From Ariolimax columbianus (taxonomy: Eukaryota > Mollusca > Gastropoda > Stylommatophora > Arionidae): DNA of 64,000 nt. The position numbers and the translations under genes were made by a program. Below the pieces are notes generated by a model. It was not told the origin of the DNA and made no database searches. It saw only the letters and a program-made list of their open reading frames with translations. The stretch covers positions 49,645,019 to 49,709,018 of the forward strand of contig JAVGWX010000008.1 in NCBI GenBank assembly GCA_036924085.1, given 5' to 3'. Positions 33,395 to 44,109 of the stretch are shown in pieces (positions within the stretch are counted from its first letter, which is position 1; every line of letters starts with the position of its first letter).

Positions 33395-36300
33395 CTAGTA
33401 TGTCGGGCAGTTCTGCAGCAGATGTTCAGTGGTCATTTTACCAGTACCGCACGGGCATTCGTCGGTACACCCTATCTTCAATTTGTTGAATAGGTGGTAC
33501 CTCAGTCTGTTGTGGCCAGTGCGAAGTCTGAAGACAACGACCTGCTCTCTTCGGTTCAACTGGTAATAGGCATCGTTTTTGGTGTAACCAGTATGTTCGG
33601 TTTCCCATTTGGTCATGTATCTGGCTTTGATAAGCCGTTTTGACTCTTCGTACGTCATACTGGTATCTGTTTGTGGTAGCCTTGCACCTTCTTTTGCCAG
33701 TCTGTCTGCCTCCTCGTTGCCTTGGATGTCGCAGTGTGACGGAACCCACTGTACCACTACCCTTTTTGGTGCGGACTGCTGGCACAGTTTGCAGAGTGCT
33801 GCTCTTAAGTCATTAAGCTCAGTGTTTTTCTGGCTTTTTAGCGCTGTGACTACGGCGAGAGCATCTGTCAGCAGGACTATATGGCTCTCATTTTCACTGT
33901 GTGTTACCATTTCTTCCACTGCCGCCCTCAGTGCCTCTGCCTCCGCTCTGAAATTGCTTGTGTACTTACCAGTAGCGAATGACAGTGTTATTTTTCTGCC
34001 ATTTGGTAGGTTCAGGAATGCTCCTGCCCCTCCGTTCTGTGTAGTGTTTGTTACAGAACCGTCGGTGTATGCATGGGTCCAGTCCATGCTTGGGTAGCTT
34101 TTCGTTATGAAGCTTAGGGTAGTGTCTCTCCTGTCTTTTTCAGTCTGGCAGTTTTTGTTTGCAATACCTGCTATATTTTCTACCACCTCTGGAAATATAT
34201 CCTGCCTCCAAGTAGGTTTTCGTACAGTAGTGATGGGTTTTGGTGTTGTTAGTGCGTTTATGGGATCTTCGTGCATCTTTGCTTTGGCTATTTCTGCAAA
34301 GTTTCTCCGCTTTAGTTTCCCATTTCCCAGATTGTTTAGTCTCTGGTACATTGGATGGTCCGTCAGTCTTCGGAGTTTCTCTGACTGCAGCTGGGCTCTG
34401 CAGTCTCTTCTATCGGTCATGGATTGCAGTTTTGTAATCTTTTCAAGTTCTACAATTGGCGTTGACTTCATGCCACCTGTTATAATTCTCATGGCTTGGT
34501 TTTGAAGTTTGTTAACTTTATCGAAGTTCGCCTTCGCTGCTGTTGTCCATGCCGCAATGCCATACTCGAGAACTGGTCTCACTCTTCCAGTGTACAGTTT
34601 CTTTAGTATGCCTTCGTCTGCTCCCCAGCTTGTGCCAGCAAGTTTCCTCATGATCGCCATTCTTTCTCTGGCTTTCATTCGGTTTCTCTCAATCTGACTT
34701 TTCCATGTCATGCGCCGATCAAATGTGACTCCCAGATAGGTTGGGTTGTCGTTTGGCTGCAGGGTTTTGCCATTTAGACTTAATTTGGTACTTTGGGGTT
34801 TTAATGAGAGCGAGAATATTGTGCACGTGGTTTTCTCCTCGTTTATTTTGACCAGCCATGAGTTCGCCCACTCTTCCAGCGATGTTAGGGCCGTCTGCAT
34901 CCGATTTCTTGCTATGGTGAGATTCTTTTCAGAGGTCCACATAGCCAGATCGTCTGCAAACATTGAGCTATGGACTCTTCTTGGTATATTCTCTGTAATA
35001 TCGTTTATATATACCAGGAAGAGTGTGGGTGACAATACTCCCCCTTGGGGTACTCCCTGCTCGAGTGTCACCTTTTTGCTCATCTGCCCTTGTACTTGGA
35101 CTCTGGCCGTTCTTTGTTTGAGGTAGTGGTTGATCCACTTGTACATCTTCCCACAGACATCACTTCTTCTTAGCTTGACTCTAAGTCCATCCTTCCAGAC
35201 TTTGTCAAATGCCTTTTCCAGATCCACCCAAACAGCTACTGTGTGTTTCTGTGCCTGGTAGGCATCTTCTATCTCCTGGGCTATGAGGATGACCTGGTCC
35301 TCAGTGGATCTGTGCTGTCTAAAGCCGGCTTGCTGTGGAATTAGTATTCGTTTTTCTTCCAGATGCCACATCAGTCTGGTGTTTATCATCCGTTCCATCA
35401 GCTTGCCGACACAGCTCAGTAGGCTTATGGGCCTGTATCCATTTGGATCTGTTTTGTCCTTTCCTGTTTTTGGTACTGGTACCAGTATTGCATCTTTCCA
35501 TGCCTGTGGTACAATTCCCCTTTTCCAGCTTTGGTTTAGGACCGATAGCAGTTTCTTCTTCGCTGTTTGGCCCAGCCCCATCAGCATTTCGTTTGTTATC
35601 CCGTCTTTTCCGGGAGATTTCCTTTTCTTTAGTGTTCTCATAGCCTCTTCCATTTCGCGCATTGTTAGTTTGGCCATCATGTGCTCTTCAGGAGCCGTAT
35701 TTATGTTTTCGTGTCCCTTTAGCTCTTCGCTAATGTCTGTATGCTTATCTGCAGGGACCTCGATGTGGTTTGCTATGGCATAGTGATCGACAAAGGCGTT
35801 TGCGGCTTTCTTACCTGTGATCAAGTTCTCGCCTTGCTTGATAGTTATTTGTTTATTTGACGGGGTTTCGTCATTCATGGCTCTGACTAGCTTCCATAGC
35901 TTGTTCCCTTCTTTGTCCAGGTTTAGACTTTCCGTTTTATTTTTCCAGCTTTCTCTTGCTGTTTGCTTGAGAGTGTGTTTGTACTTCGCCGCGGCGGCTT
36001 TGAGGGCGATGTTTGCCTCCATGGATTTTTCTCGTTCTGCCATGTTCCTAGAATTTGTTACTGCATCTTCCACTTTCTGTAACTCATCATTCCAGTAGGG
36101 CTTATAGTTTTTCCTAGCTCCTCTTGGGATGGTTTCAGTGGCGGCTTGCATTATTGCCTTGCTTAGGCTCTCTACCATGGGCTTCATTTTGGTGTTTCGT
36201 GTGTTGATGGTTTCACACAGCCCATCTGTCAGGATTGCAAATCTGTCCCAGTCGGCTCGTTTGTAATTCCAACGTGGGAGCGGTTTTGTTTCCTGTGGGC

Positions 36301-37186
36301 CTACTTCCATGTCAATGGTTAGCCTGATCGGCCTGTGGTCGCTACCTGCCAGTTGGTTTAGCACCTGGCGATCTATTTTATAGTGTATGTCCTGTGTGGA
36401 GAAGGCCAAATCTGGAGTCGAGGTGGTATGCCATGTTCTTGAATAGAAGCTAGGGCTATCCTCCGGCCTATTGATTAGGGAGAGATTTGCATCTATCTCC
36501 CAATCTTCCACTTCGTCACCTCTGCTGTCTGTGTCAGAGTATCCCCATCTCTCCGAGTGGCTGTTGAAATCTCCAACTACTATGCAGTTGGAGTCTCTGA
36601 CCTCCATACTCGAGAGCGATAGGTCTCTGTTTGGTGGTCCGTACAGATTGAAAATGCGGAGCTTCGTCTCTTGAGCCATTATGTCAACTCCTACAATTTC
36701 TGCTTGTCCGGTGTGATTGACAGGTACCGCGCTACTCGGTATGCTGTTTCTGGTCAGTATCAGGACCCCTCCTTTGTGGCCTTCTCTATCTAGACGGAAG
36801 GTCTGGTATCCTCTGATTGAGAAATTATGGTTATTGTTGAGGTGCGTTTCCTGGATACATGCCACGTCAATCTTACCTTCATGCAGGTGGTGTGTTAGGG
36901 AAAGTTTTTTGTTGATGACTCCCTCCGCATTCCACTGTAGTATTTTGAGGGTCTTGAGGTTTTGGCCAATAGACGTTGCCCCATAGCCATGTGCCTTGAC
37001 TCCACGACACATGGGTGGGTGACCACCAGTAGTCAAGGGTGGGCCTTTTCGAGGCGTGAGGCCCGGCACTATCGCTGCCTGGCGGGACTCCGCAGGATGA
37101 GCGCCATACGTTTTTCTAATAGGTTGAACTGCCATCATACTGTGATTTACGTTGCACTGTTTTGTTAGGCTTACGGCCCCGTGCAT
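33395..37186 (-). CDS. LINE ORF: APE endonuclease, reverse transcriptase, RNase H (1263 aa)
   Basis: One long frame encodes a retrotransposition polyprotein. Residues about 80-290 form an APE-type endonuclease: QWNAEG N86, QETH E113, GDFNSH D206/N208 and SDHRP D283/H284. Residues about 515-830 form the RT: PGKDGI, DPNGYRPISLLS, WVDLEKAFDKVW, GVPQGGVLSP and catalytic FADD at 743-746. Residues about 1035-1170 form RNase HI: D1042 (YTDGS), E1082 (RAEAEAL), D1108 and D1161 (NEEADRLAK). The end is a C-x-C...H-x4-C knuckle. RNase H places it near the I-like groups of the jockey superfamily; the exact clade is uncertain. The frame stops at TAG after QNCPTY where sister copies have GAG. The further 37 codons stay open, so the element was active recently and may still encode a nearly complete enzyme. 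Confidence 0.95.
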   Translation of the reverse strand: MHGAVSLTKQCNVNHSMMAVQPIRKTYGAHPAESRQAAIVPGLTPRKGPPLTTGGHPPMCRGVKAHGYGATSIGQNLKTLKILQWNAEGVINKKLSLTHHLHEGKIDVACIQETHLNNNHNFSIRGYQTFRLDREGHKGGVLILTRNSIPSSAVPVNHTGQAEIVGVDIMAQETKLRIFNLYGPPNRDLSLSSMEVRDSNCIVVGDFNSHSERWGYSDTDSRGDEVEDWEIDANLSLINRPEDSPSFYSRTWHTTSTPDLAFSTQDIHYKIDRQVLNQLAGSDHRPIRLTIDMEVGPQETKPLPRWNYKRADWDRFAILTDGLCETINTRNTKMKPMVESLSKAIMQAATETIPRGARKNYKPYWNDELQKVEDAVTNSRNMAEREKSMEANIALKAAAAKYKHTLKQTARESWKNKTESLNLDKEGNKLWKLVRAMNDETPSNKQITIKQGENLITGKKAANAFVDHYAIANHIEVPADKHTDISEELKGHENINTAPEEHMMAKLTMREMEEAMRTLKKRKSPGKDGITNEMLMGLGQTAKKKLLSVLNQSWKRGIVPQAWKDAILVPVPKTGKDKTDPNGYRPISLLSCVGKLMERMINTRLMWHLEEKRILIPQQAGFRQHRSTEDQVILIAQEIEDAYQAQKHTVAVWVDLEKAFDKVWKDGLRVKLRRSDVCGKMYKWINHYLKQRTARVQVQGQMSKKVTLEQGVPQGGVLSPTLFLVYINDITENIPRRVHSSMFADDLAMWTSEKNLTIARNRMQTALTSLEEWANSWLVKINEEKTTCTIFSLSLKPQSTKLSLNGKTLQPNDNPTYLGVTFDRRMTWKSQIERNRMKARERMAIMRKLAGTSWGADEGILKKLYTGRVRPVLEYGIAAWTTAAKANFDKVNKLQNQAMRIITGGMKSTPIVELEKITKLQSMTDRRDCRAQLQSEKLRRLTDHPMYQRLNNLGNGKLKRRNFAEIAKAKMHEDPINALTTPKPITTVRKPTWRQDIFPEVVENIAGIANKNCQTEKDRRDTTLSFITKSYPSMDWTHAYTDGSVTNTTQNGGAGAFLNLPNGRKITLSFATGKYTSNFRAEAEALRAAVEEMVTHSENESHIVLLTDALAVVTALKSQKNTELNDLRAALCKLCQQSAPKRVVVQWVPSHCDIQGNEEADRLAKEGARLPQTDTSMTYEESKRLIKARYMTKWETEHTGYTKNDAYYQLNRREQVVVFRLRTGHNRLRYHLFNKLKIGCTDECPCGTGKMTTEHLLQNCPTY

Positions 37187-38060
37187 CCGATTTCAACAGG
37201 CGTTTCTGTAGGGATGCCCTCCTTAGCCTTTGGCTGTCCCCAGCCTATCTGCAAGGCAGCAGTTGTTTACGATCAGAGTTTTCTCTCTTATGGAAGTTGT
37301 CTTACCAGACTATCGAGTCTTCACTACTCGTGTCTATAGGGTGCAATGATGATATGTGATGATATATGAGATGGACTGGTTTACACGGAAGAGAGGCAGT
37401 CCAGTGTGTCTGTGTCCCAGGATCGTCACGTCCTGCCAGGAACGTAGCATTTGCATGTGAGTGGGGTATCTCTTTTTCCCTTTATTTTCTTGGCTTCTAT
37501 GTAGGGATGGTACGCCTAGCATTCCCCGCCACCTAGGGTGTTGACACAGTGGGGCAGGTGTGCAATGTCCGCTGGTCTGCATCTCTTCTGCGTCCAGTAT
37601 GATAGTTATATGGCTGATAACGTACAGAGGTAGATATCGTAGCCGGAGTGCATTCAGCCAGAGGACAAGCCTGGTAATGTCACAGAGATGTTGTTCGCCT
37701 GGTGTGCGGACAACTCTCATGGTCAGTGGTTGAGTCTTGACAGTTCACAGTGAGGTGGCTGCTCTACTGTTTTCGACACCCCGACCAGGTACTAAGTCTT
37801 TGGTTGGTGTTTTCGCACCCCATCGCCGTTTAGGGTGAGTATCTAACAGTTGTCCGCCCGCTTTGATTGGCGGGCGGCAAGGACCTCTTACTGTGGCTCT
37901 ACCTGATAGGGCTGGGGCGCAAGCCCCAGGTCCCGAGCATGTAGGAGCCTCCCATTGCAGTGGTGCTGAGATTTTGGGCGGGATTGCGGCTTACAAGGGT
38001 TCGGCCGTAATCCCCCACATGGTAGCCTCGCGCCCTTGGCTTATCAGCCTGGTACGTGAA
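37187..38060 (-). other. Probable LINE 5' leader, no recognised ORF1
   Basis: Moderately GC-rich sequence in front of the LINE ORF. Minus-strand frames of 128 codons (37334-37720) and 88 codons (37899-38165) lack zinc knuckles or any known gag feature. A GGGCGG-rich patch at 37855-37880 has short inverted repeats. Confidence 0.5.
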
Positions 38061-38764
38061 CCAAAGTGTCTGCGGCTCCTCTCGATTTGAGCTGGTTTTC
38101 CGTAGCAACGCCCTGTCATTTGTAGGGTAAAACTGACCTGTCTTCAGATGATCTATTTCCAGCACCCGTTCACTATTTGGTCAGACGAATTTATTGAGGG
38201 CTTTTGTTTGTCAATGACCAGGTATTTGAAATCTGCGGTTTCTGCGGAGTTAAACACGATTTCCGTAGCGTTCTTTCATTTGAGTGTTTGAGAGCTGACT
38301 TGTCATCCGTGAGTCTAATACCAGCGTACGTTCATTATTAGACCCAAACGGCAGTGCTCTCGATTTGTCAGTTGTTCTACAGTATTGGCGTGTTCAGTCA
38401 AATTAAGCCGCAGGTTCCACACCTGGTAGTGCCCTTCCGTCAATTCCCTTAGCGAGGCAATCAGGTTTCTTAGGGGGTAGTCCCAGGTTTTCGAGGGTCT
38501 AATTCCAGCACATGTTCTCTATTAGACCCCACGAAGGTGTACTTTTTGATAGTCATTCTGCAGTATTGGCGTGTTTAGTTAACTTAGGTCTCAGGCTCAA
38601 CTCCTGATAGTGCTCTTCCGTCAATTCCTTTATCAAACACTGGATGCAGACAAAACCGGGCCACAGGGGGCATAACCCCAGGTTTCTGGGGGTCTAAGTC
38701 CAGCACCAGTTCAATATTAGACCCCAGAAGAGTGGTCTCGGCATGTCAATCATTTCAGTGTTGG
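38061..38764 (-). repeat. Tandem ~185-bp repeats derived partly from 18S rDNA, with conserved hairpin
   Basis: On the minus strand each unit contains three parts: an 18S piece (GGAATTGACGGAAGGGCAC to TTTGACTCAACACG), about 55 bases of spacer (CCAATACTG...), and a hairpin GGGTCTAAT ... ATTAGACCC. The 18S piece is intact at 38765-38840 and degenerate near 38390-38460 and 38570-38640. Hairpins lie at about 38310-38345, 38500-38530 and 38690-38730. A weaker unit is near 38140-38190. The hairpin stems stay paired although the loops differ. Confidence 0.8.
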
Positions 38765-38788
38765 CCGTGTTGAGTCAAATTAAGCCGC

Positions 38789-38837
<49 letters not shown>

Positions 38838-40003
38838 TTTGCAACCATACTTCCCCCGGAACCCAAACACTTTGGTTTCCCGGAAGCTGCCCGCAGAGTC
38901 ATCGAAGCAACTCCGGCGGATCGCTAGTCGGCATCGTTTATGGTCAGAACTACGACGGTATCTGATCGTCTTCGCGCCTCTGACTTTCGTTCTTGATTAA
39001 TGAAAACATTCTTGACAAATGCTTTCGCAGTAGCTCGTCTTGCGGCGATCCAAGAATTTCACCTCTAACGCCGCAATACGAATGCCCCCGTTTGTCCCTG
39101 TTAATCATTACCTCCAGTTCCGAAAACCAACAAAATAGAACCGAGGTCCTATTCCATTATTCCATGCACCATTATTCAGGCAGCCGAGGCCTGCTTTGAA
39201 CACTCTAATTTTTTCAAAGTAAACGCGCCGGCCACCCAGGACGCTCAGCGAAGAGCACCCGTGGGAGAGAGCCGGCAGACGGTAGGGCAGGAGACAACGG
39301 GCAGTGAACCGGCGCGAGCCGGACCGCCCGCCTGCGCCTGAGATCCAACTACGAGCTTTTTAACTGCAACAACTTTAATATACGCTATTGGAGCTGGAAT
39401 TACCGCGGCTGCTGGCACCAGACTTGCCCTCCAATAGATCCTCGTTAAAGGGTTTAAAGTGTACTCATTCCAATTACGGGGCCTCGAAAGAGTCCCGTAT
39501 TGTTATTTTTCGTCACTACCTCCCCGTGCCGGGAGTGGGTAAGTTGCGCGCCTGCTGCCTTCCCTGGATGTGGTAGCCGTTTCTCATGCTCCCTCTCAGG
39601 AATCGAACCCTGATTCCCCGTTACCCGTTACAAACATGGTAGGCATGTCACGTACCATCGACATTTGATAGGGCAGACATTTGAAAGATGCGTCGCCGGC
39701 ACATGAGGCCATGCGATCAGCACAAAGTTATCCAGAGTCACCAGTGGGGACGCCGCAACCCCGCGAGGGGAAACGATGATTGGTTTTGAACTAATAAAAG
39801 CGCTCTTTCCGCGAGGGTCGGAGCTTGGTAAGCATGTATTAGCTCTAGAATTGCCACAGTTATCCAAGTAGGATCGTGTCATCTAAGGAACCTCGACTGA
39901 TTTAATGAGCCATTCGCGGTTTCACTGTGAGACAGTGTGAACTTAGACATGCATGGCTTAATCTTTGAGACAAGCATATGACTACTGGCAGGATCAACCA
40001 GAT
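38765..40003 (-). rRNA. 18S rRNA gene, 5' two-thirds (truncated)
   Basis: The minus strand starts at CTGGTTGATCCTGCCAGTAG and reads colinearly through the standard landmarks. These include CATATGCTTGTCTCAAAGAT, the 530-loop GCCAGCAGCCGCGGTAATTC, GTTGCAGTTAAAAAGCTCG, GAGGTGAAATTCTTGGATCG, and AAACTTAAAGGAATTGACGG through GACTCAACACGG. It is about 1239 of the usual ~1830 nt, with no obvious damage. After CAACACGG it leaves the 18S sequence and enters tandem repeats, so the 3' third is missing. It is therefore a partial rDNA copy and not a working gene, though it is well conserved. Confidence 0.97.
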
Positions 40004-40640
40004 ATCTGTCGGAGACGTACTGTGTACAGCACACACCGGTCGGCGGAGGAAGGGTGTGTTTTTGTAAAAGGCCTCGCTGGGACGACGGCCGCAGGGACCG
40101 ACCGACTGACGGGACGGACGGACGGTTTGTTCCACCCGTCCCTCACTCCGTCCGTCGACCTAGGACCGCCTGACAGGGGCCTCCCACACGCACCAGACGA
40201 CCGACCGACCGGGCTCGCTCGAGGAGGGATGACAGCGCTCTGTGCAGACGGATCCCAACGACCTCGGCGATGAATTTCACTGGGACTAGAGACAATTTGG
40301 CCTGCCGGCCTGCCCTTCTCCGTAGGGAGAACGCAGGGCCTCGAGGCAACGATTCCTGCTTTCCATTTGCCGGTCACAAGCTCTTTGCGAGAGTCGGACC
40401 ACCAGCGAGACGTACTGTCGAGCTCTGCTATAAGCCTTAGATAAATCACCAAGGACGGACCACGTTTCCTGAGACGGACCAGACTAGCGCACTTCGGTGG
40501 AGGAGCCATTACCACAAACCGCACCCAATTCGCACTACGGGGAAAGGCAGGCGAGCGTTTTCCGCAAGCCCGCGCTATCGCTCCGCCTGGCGGGACTGAG
40601 ATCGCTTTACGAACACTGGTTGAAATTGAGTCGCTGCGGC
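40004..40640 (-). other. rDNA 5' external transcribed spacer
   Basis: GC-rich sequence immediately 5' of the 18S start, with GACC/GACG short repeats (40090-40160), as expected for the end of a 45S-type external spacer. Base composition falls back to AT-rich near 40660. Frames of up to 217 codons here are composition artefacts. Confidence 0.75.
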
Positions 40641-40752
40641 GAGACAACTACCCCAGATGTCTTAGTAATCATTATCACTGACAAACATAATTTTTTAAAC
40701 AAATTAATGCCTCCAAGTTACCCAATTTTTTTTCTTTATAATGCAGCAACGA

Positions 40753-41110
40753 TAATAATAATAATAATAATGTTTGCTTAGGCGTCTGAGACCTGTTGTG
40801 TCAGTTGGCCACTTCCATGACCTACTACTGTGGCATGGTTCTAGGCCTCGTTCAGAGTGGAGGTAGAGGTTGCTATCTGCTGGAGCCATACTGTGCAGGG
40901 ACGGCCTCTTCTGTGCCTCCAGCCAGTCGAGGGAAGACTTTTAGCACTGAGGAATGACTTGTGTTGTATCTTGTGGGCCGGGGTTTTCTGGCCCAGCTGT
41001 ACAACATGACCGAACATAGAAACTCGGCCGTGGTCAAGTCTTTATGAAATTGGGAGGAGTCCTATCTTAGCGGAGACCTCCACGTTGCGGGTGTAGATAA
41101 TAAGCTGCCC
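40753..41110 (-). mobile_element. LINE 3'-end fragment with ATT-repeat tail
   Basis: Related to 22495-22855: shared blocks include GTACAACATGACCGAACA and GGCGTCTGAGACCTGTTG-like text. On the minus strand it ends in ATTATTATT (40753-40770). Frames are broken. Confidence 0.7.
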
Positions 41111-42100
41111 AAATATTTTACCGAATGTCTACATCTTTTCTTGACAGTTAATCAAATTCCTCAGTGTCCTGAATTTTTTAATAGCAGTAAATATATGACA
41201 AAGAGTTTTGAGTGTTGTGTTTTTAATCCTTATGTACACTAGTGTCACAAATAAGCAACAAATCCACAGCAGAATGTAGACTGGTTTAAGTTGTTTATTT
41301 CTCCATTTCTCATTATAAGCATTATTTGCTACAGATTTATCAGAGCTTTCTTCGTCTTCTTCTTCGAAATTGATACTGTGGTAAAATGTGTATTCCCATT
41401 TCAAAGTCTATGATGGATACAAATTGGAAATATTTGCTCAGATGAGACTGCTCACATATACTGATCATTTTTTTAAATAGTTAAGTGTATGTGTGCAGCA
41501 ATGTATCAAATCTGTCAAGCAAAACAGTGTAGCTGGATTGGAAAAAACACATACAAGTTGTAAATGTGAAAATTGACAAGAACATGTGGATCAAGACAAA
41601 TGTAAAGATGAAAACTACAGTCTGATGTCAGATGAACATGTATCAGCATTTTCTGACAATGACCAAAAAATAAGTTTTAACAGTTATTGGTTGGACATTA
41701 TCAGCCTTTTTGGCATCTGTTTTTTGTTTTTTGAAATAGTTATACAGAGACTCCTTATAAGGAGTATATTACCTCACAGCTGTGATGAAAAACCATGCAG
41801 ATTATAGAGATTAATGAATGCTGATACATTTACTTAATTCTTGCAAGGTTTTAAACTATTGACATTTTTAAAATTGCAAATCAAAGGAATTAAGTTATTA
41901 ATTTTAGTTTTAAACATGTTCATTTGTCTTTTTTTAACTATGTTAAACTTTATTGTGCATGTTACAATAACTTGTCTAAGATTCTATTTTAGTTTGTAAG
42001 GTGTTTTTTTAAAATGCTACCCAGCTTTTTGTCCCAAGAGGTATATAATAGTTTTCTATGAAAACCTCAGCATATTACACAAATTTTGTGATAAATAATA
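41111..42100. other. No recognisable gene
   Basis: AT-rich sequence. Short frames at 41129-41404 (minus) and 41586-41807 (plus) each have one hydrophobic stretch but no homology or start context. Nothing is called. Confidence 0.6.
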
Positions 42101-42106
42101 TTAATG

Positions 42107-43290
42107 TGTCTTATCCTTTGCTGATGATCTCGCAATTTGGACAACTCAGAAATATCCCATTTTGGCAAAAGCATAGATCAACAGAGGGTTATACTAACAA
42201 TTTCAGTATACTGCAAACTGTGGAAATTAAAGATAAATAGCTAGAAAACCATATACACCATCTTCTCCCACAGTCATAAAGAAGCAATGGGATCCATTAA
42301 TATCAAAATGAATGGGGAATTACTATTACAAGAAGATACCCCAGTTTATCTGGGAGTAACACTGGACAGACAGTTGAAATTTGGCAGCCAAATCTGCAAT
42401 GTTAAACGTAAAGCAACCAAGCGTTTAAACTTAATCAAAAGACTGGCTAGTACAAATTGGAGAACTGATAAACAAACTCTTTGGCAACTATACTTTAGTT
42501 ATGTACTACCGGTGATGGATTACAGAATTCCCATACAGACCACTGTGAGTACAAATAACATCTCATCTATTGACCAATAGCAGAATCAAGCTCTCAGACT
42601 AATTTATGGGGGGATGAGATCAGCACCTACAGCGGCGTGCGAGATAGAGGCCAACATAGAAACGCTTGATATCAGTAAAAAGGGGACACTGGCTGAAGCG
42701 GTAGAGAGATACAAGAAACAAGAAAATAGTGATACAAATGTAGTATAAATAGACGCTTAGAAGCAATAGAGAAGACTGATGCAATTGTCCCCTCTGGATG
42801 TGGCAGAAGAGGAAAGCCATATTCACCATCTACCAGAAGAAAGAGAAACGGAAAATATGTTTTTGGACCATCCCCTGGGGAAAATCTTTGCCTGCCAGTC
42901 ATAAAAACACACTTGACATAAAAGGCAGCCACCAAGGAGACTACACGTAATATCCTAAGACATGTGCATTGGAGACAGTCTGTAGCTACCAAACATTGGC
43001 AGTCCTGGACTATACAGATGGATCAGCATTCAAAGCCTTTATGCAGGGTAGGGTATCCACATGAAATATATGAATGGGTCCATATACAATTTTTGTAACT
43101 CATGCGGTGAAAACAGTTCAAATGATGCAGCGGAGGTGGAGGCTATTAAACAGAAGTTGAAATTTTTCACCAACAGCTGGACTTGGGCGAATTGTTACCG
43201 ATGGATTTTTAGTGAATTTTGTCAATGCCAGTCGCAGAGTCTTAAAGGAAACTACCTGGAGATCCTTAGGGCTCTATTTGCCTAGATATT
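42107..43290 (+). mobile_element. Diverged RNase-H LINE fragment (RT core to RNase H)
   Basis: SFADDLAIWTTQK at about 42117 is the RT active site. A clean frame at 42287-42580 (VYLGVTLDRQLKFGSQI, LIKRLASTNWRTDKQTL) is thumb sequence resembling family A at moderate similarity. Further on, LDYTDGSAFKAF near 43005 is the first RNase H motif and LGRIVTDGFLV near 43185 a later one. Many stops. It is an older relative, not a direct copy, of the 33395-37186 element. Confidence 0.85.
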
Positions 43291-44030
43291 CTCTTCCATT
43301 GTTCATCAATAGGTAGTCTTTGGCTTCTACACTCGTACTACCTCCTGGGTTTCTATCAAAATTATTCAACAATAAGACGTAATATCATATCGTTACTAAT
43401 ATGCCATATTAATGTATTTTTCTACAGAGAGTGACAACTATATTTAAGATCTAACTGCCAAAATATAAGAGACAGATATAGCGATGGATGAAAGTTCCTC
43501 GTATGGTTATGTAACACGCTGGAGGCTATGGGTGTATTATTCCTGAAAATTTGATTTTAAAACGTGGAAATTTAAATTTATTTTCAAAGCAATATTTACA
43601 TATTTTCGATATTCCTTATTTGCACTGTCCTAACCTGTTTTGTAACATGGTTGCCGGCAGTCTGATGTTGAAAGTTGATGGAAGAAGAGATTTTCGTAAG
43701 GAAAATATTAAATTGTTTCGTCCCTCAAACGGAAGTGGCTTTACGTTATGGGGGAAATTGTGTAAGTAAATATGACACAGGCCTTGAAATGGTTCCAGCC
43801 CAGCAATATTTCTAGGCACTATAGCGAATTGACACCCGGGATTTATCGTGTCCTGCACTTCTGACTCGACTTTGTAATTCAGCAAAGGTTTAGTTATTGA
43901 TTGATTTGCATTTACACTCCAGGTGAATACGTTAGTTCGAGCAGTGGGGGCTTTCATGACATTTGTTTTACATAATTAAATCGCTAGCACCTCCCTCTTG
44001 AGAGGTTACAGTGGTCCTATTCTATTCAAA
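43291..44030. other. No recognisable gene
   Basis: AT-rich, with no open frame longer than about 110 codons and no domain text. No repeat recognised. Confidence 0.55.
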
Positions 44031-44044
44031 ATGGGTTCCACTCG

Positions 44045-44095
44045 GGTATCGTGTGTTTAGCGTTGTGGTAGAGCACTCGCCTTTCAACACGTAGT
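44045..44095 (+). mobile_element. tRNA-derived SINE head (5' half only)
   Basis: TAGCGTTGTGGTAGAGCACT, then CGCCTTTCAACAC, closely follows the D-arm and anticodon-arm layout of a tRNA, including an A-box-like segment. No T-arm/B box follows; instead there is a TTCTTCTTC run. It is therefore a truncated tRNA-like head and not a tRNA gene. Confidence 0.55.
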
Positions 44096-44109
44096 TGTTC
44101 TTCTTCTTC

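Larger units (their letters stand above)
33251..38060 (-). mobile_element. RNase-H LINE family A, near full length
   Basis: The 3' end is a GAA-repeat tail at 33251-33265 after the ancestral stop (33278-33280). The coding region is 33395-37186 plus the 37 codons beyond the premature stop. About 870 bases (37187-38060) look like leader sequence, with no recognisable ORF1/gag. The 5' boundary is uncertain because rDNA-derived repeats begin near 38061 in the same orientation. Confidence 0.85.

Noticed and set aside
33609..36986. Several 60-170 codon plus-strand frames opposite the LINE ORF
   Set aside because: Antisense shadows of the long minus-strand coding region.
38765..40003. Functional 18S rRNA gene
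   Set aside because: The 3' third is absent and replaced by tandem repeats; no 5.8S or 28S follows.
39994..40647. 217-codon frame upstream of 18S
   Set aside because: It lies in the GC-rich rDNA external spacer and crosses the 18S start; composition artefact.
41129..41807. Two small frames on opposite strands, each with one hydrophobic stretch (possible small membrane proteins)
   Set aside because: AT-rich context, no conserved motif, no supporting splice, promoter or paralogue signal.
44045..44095. Genuine tRNA gene
   Set aside because: It has tRNA-like D and anticodon arms but no T arm/B box or acceptor pairing; a SINE head is the better reading.
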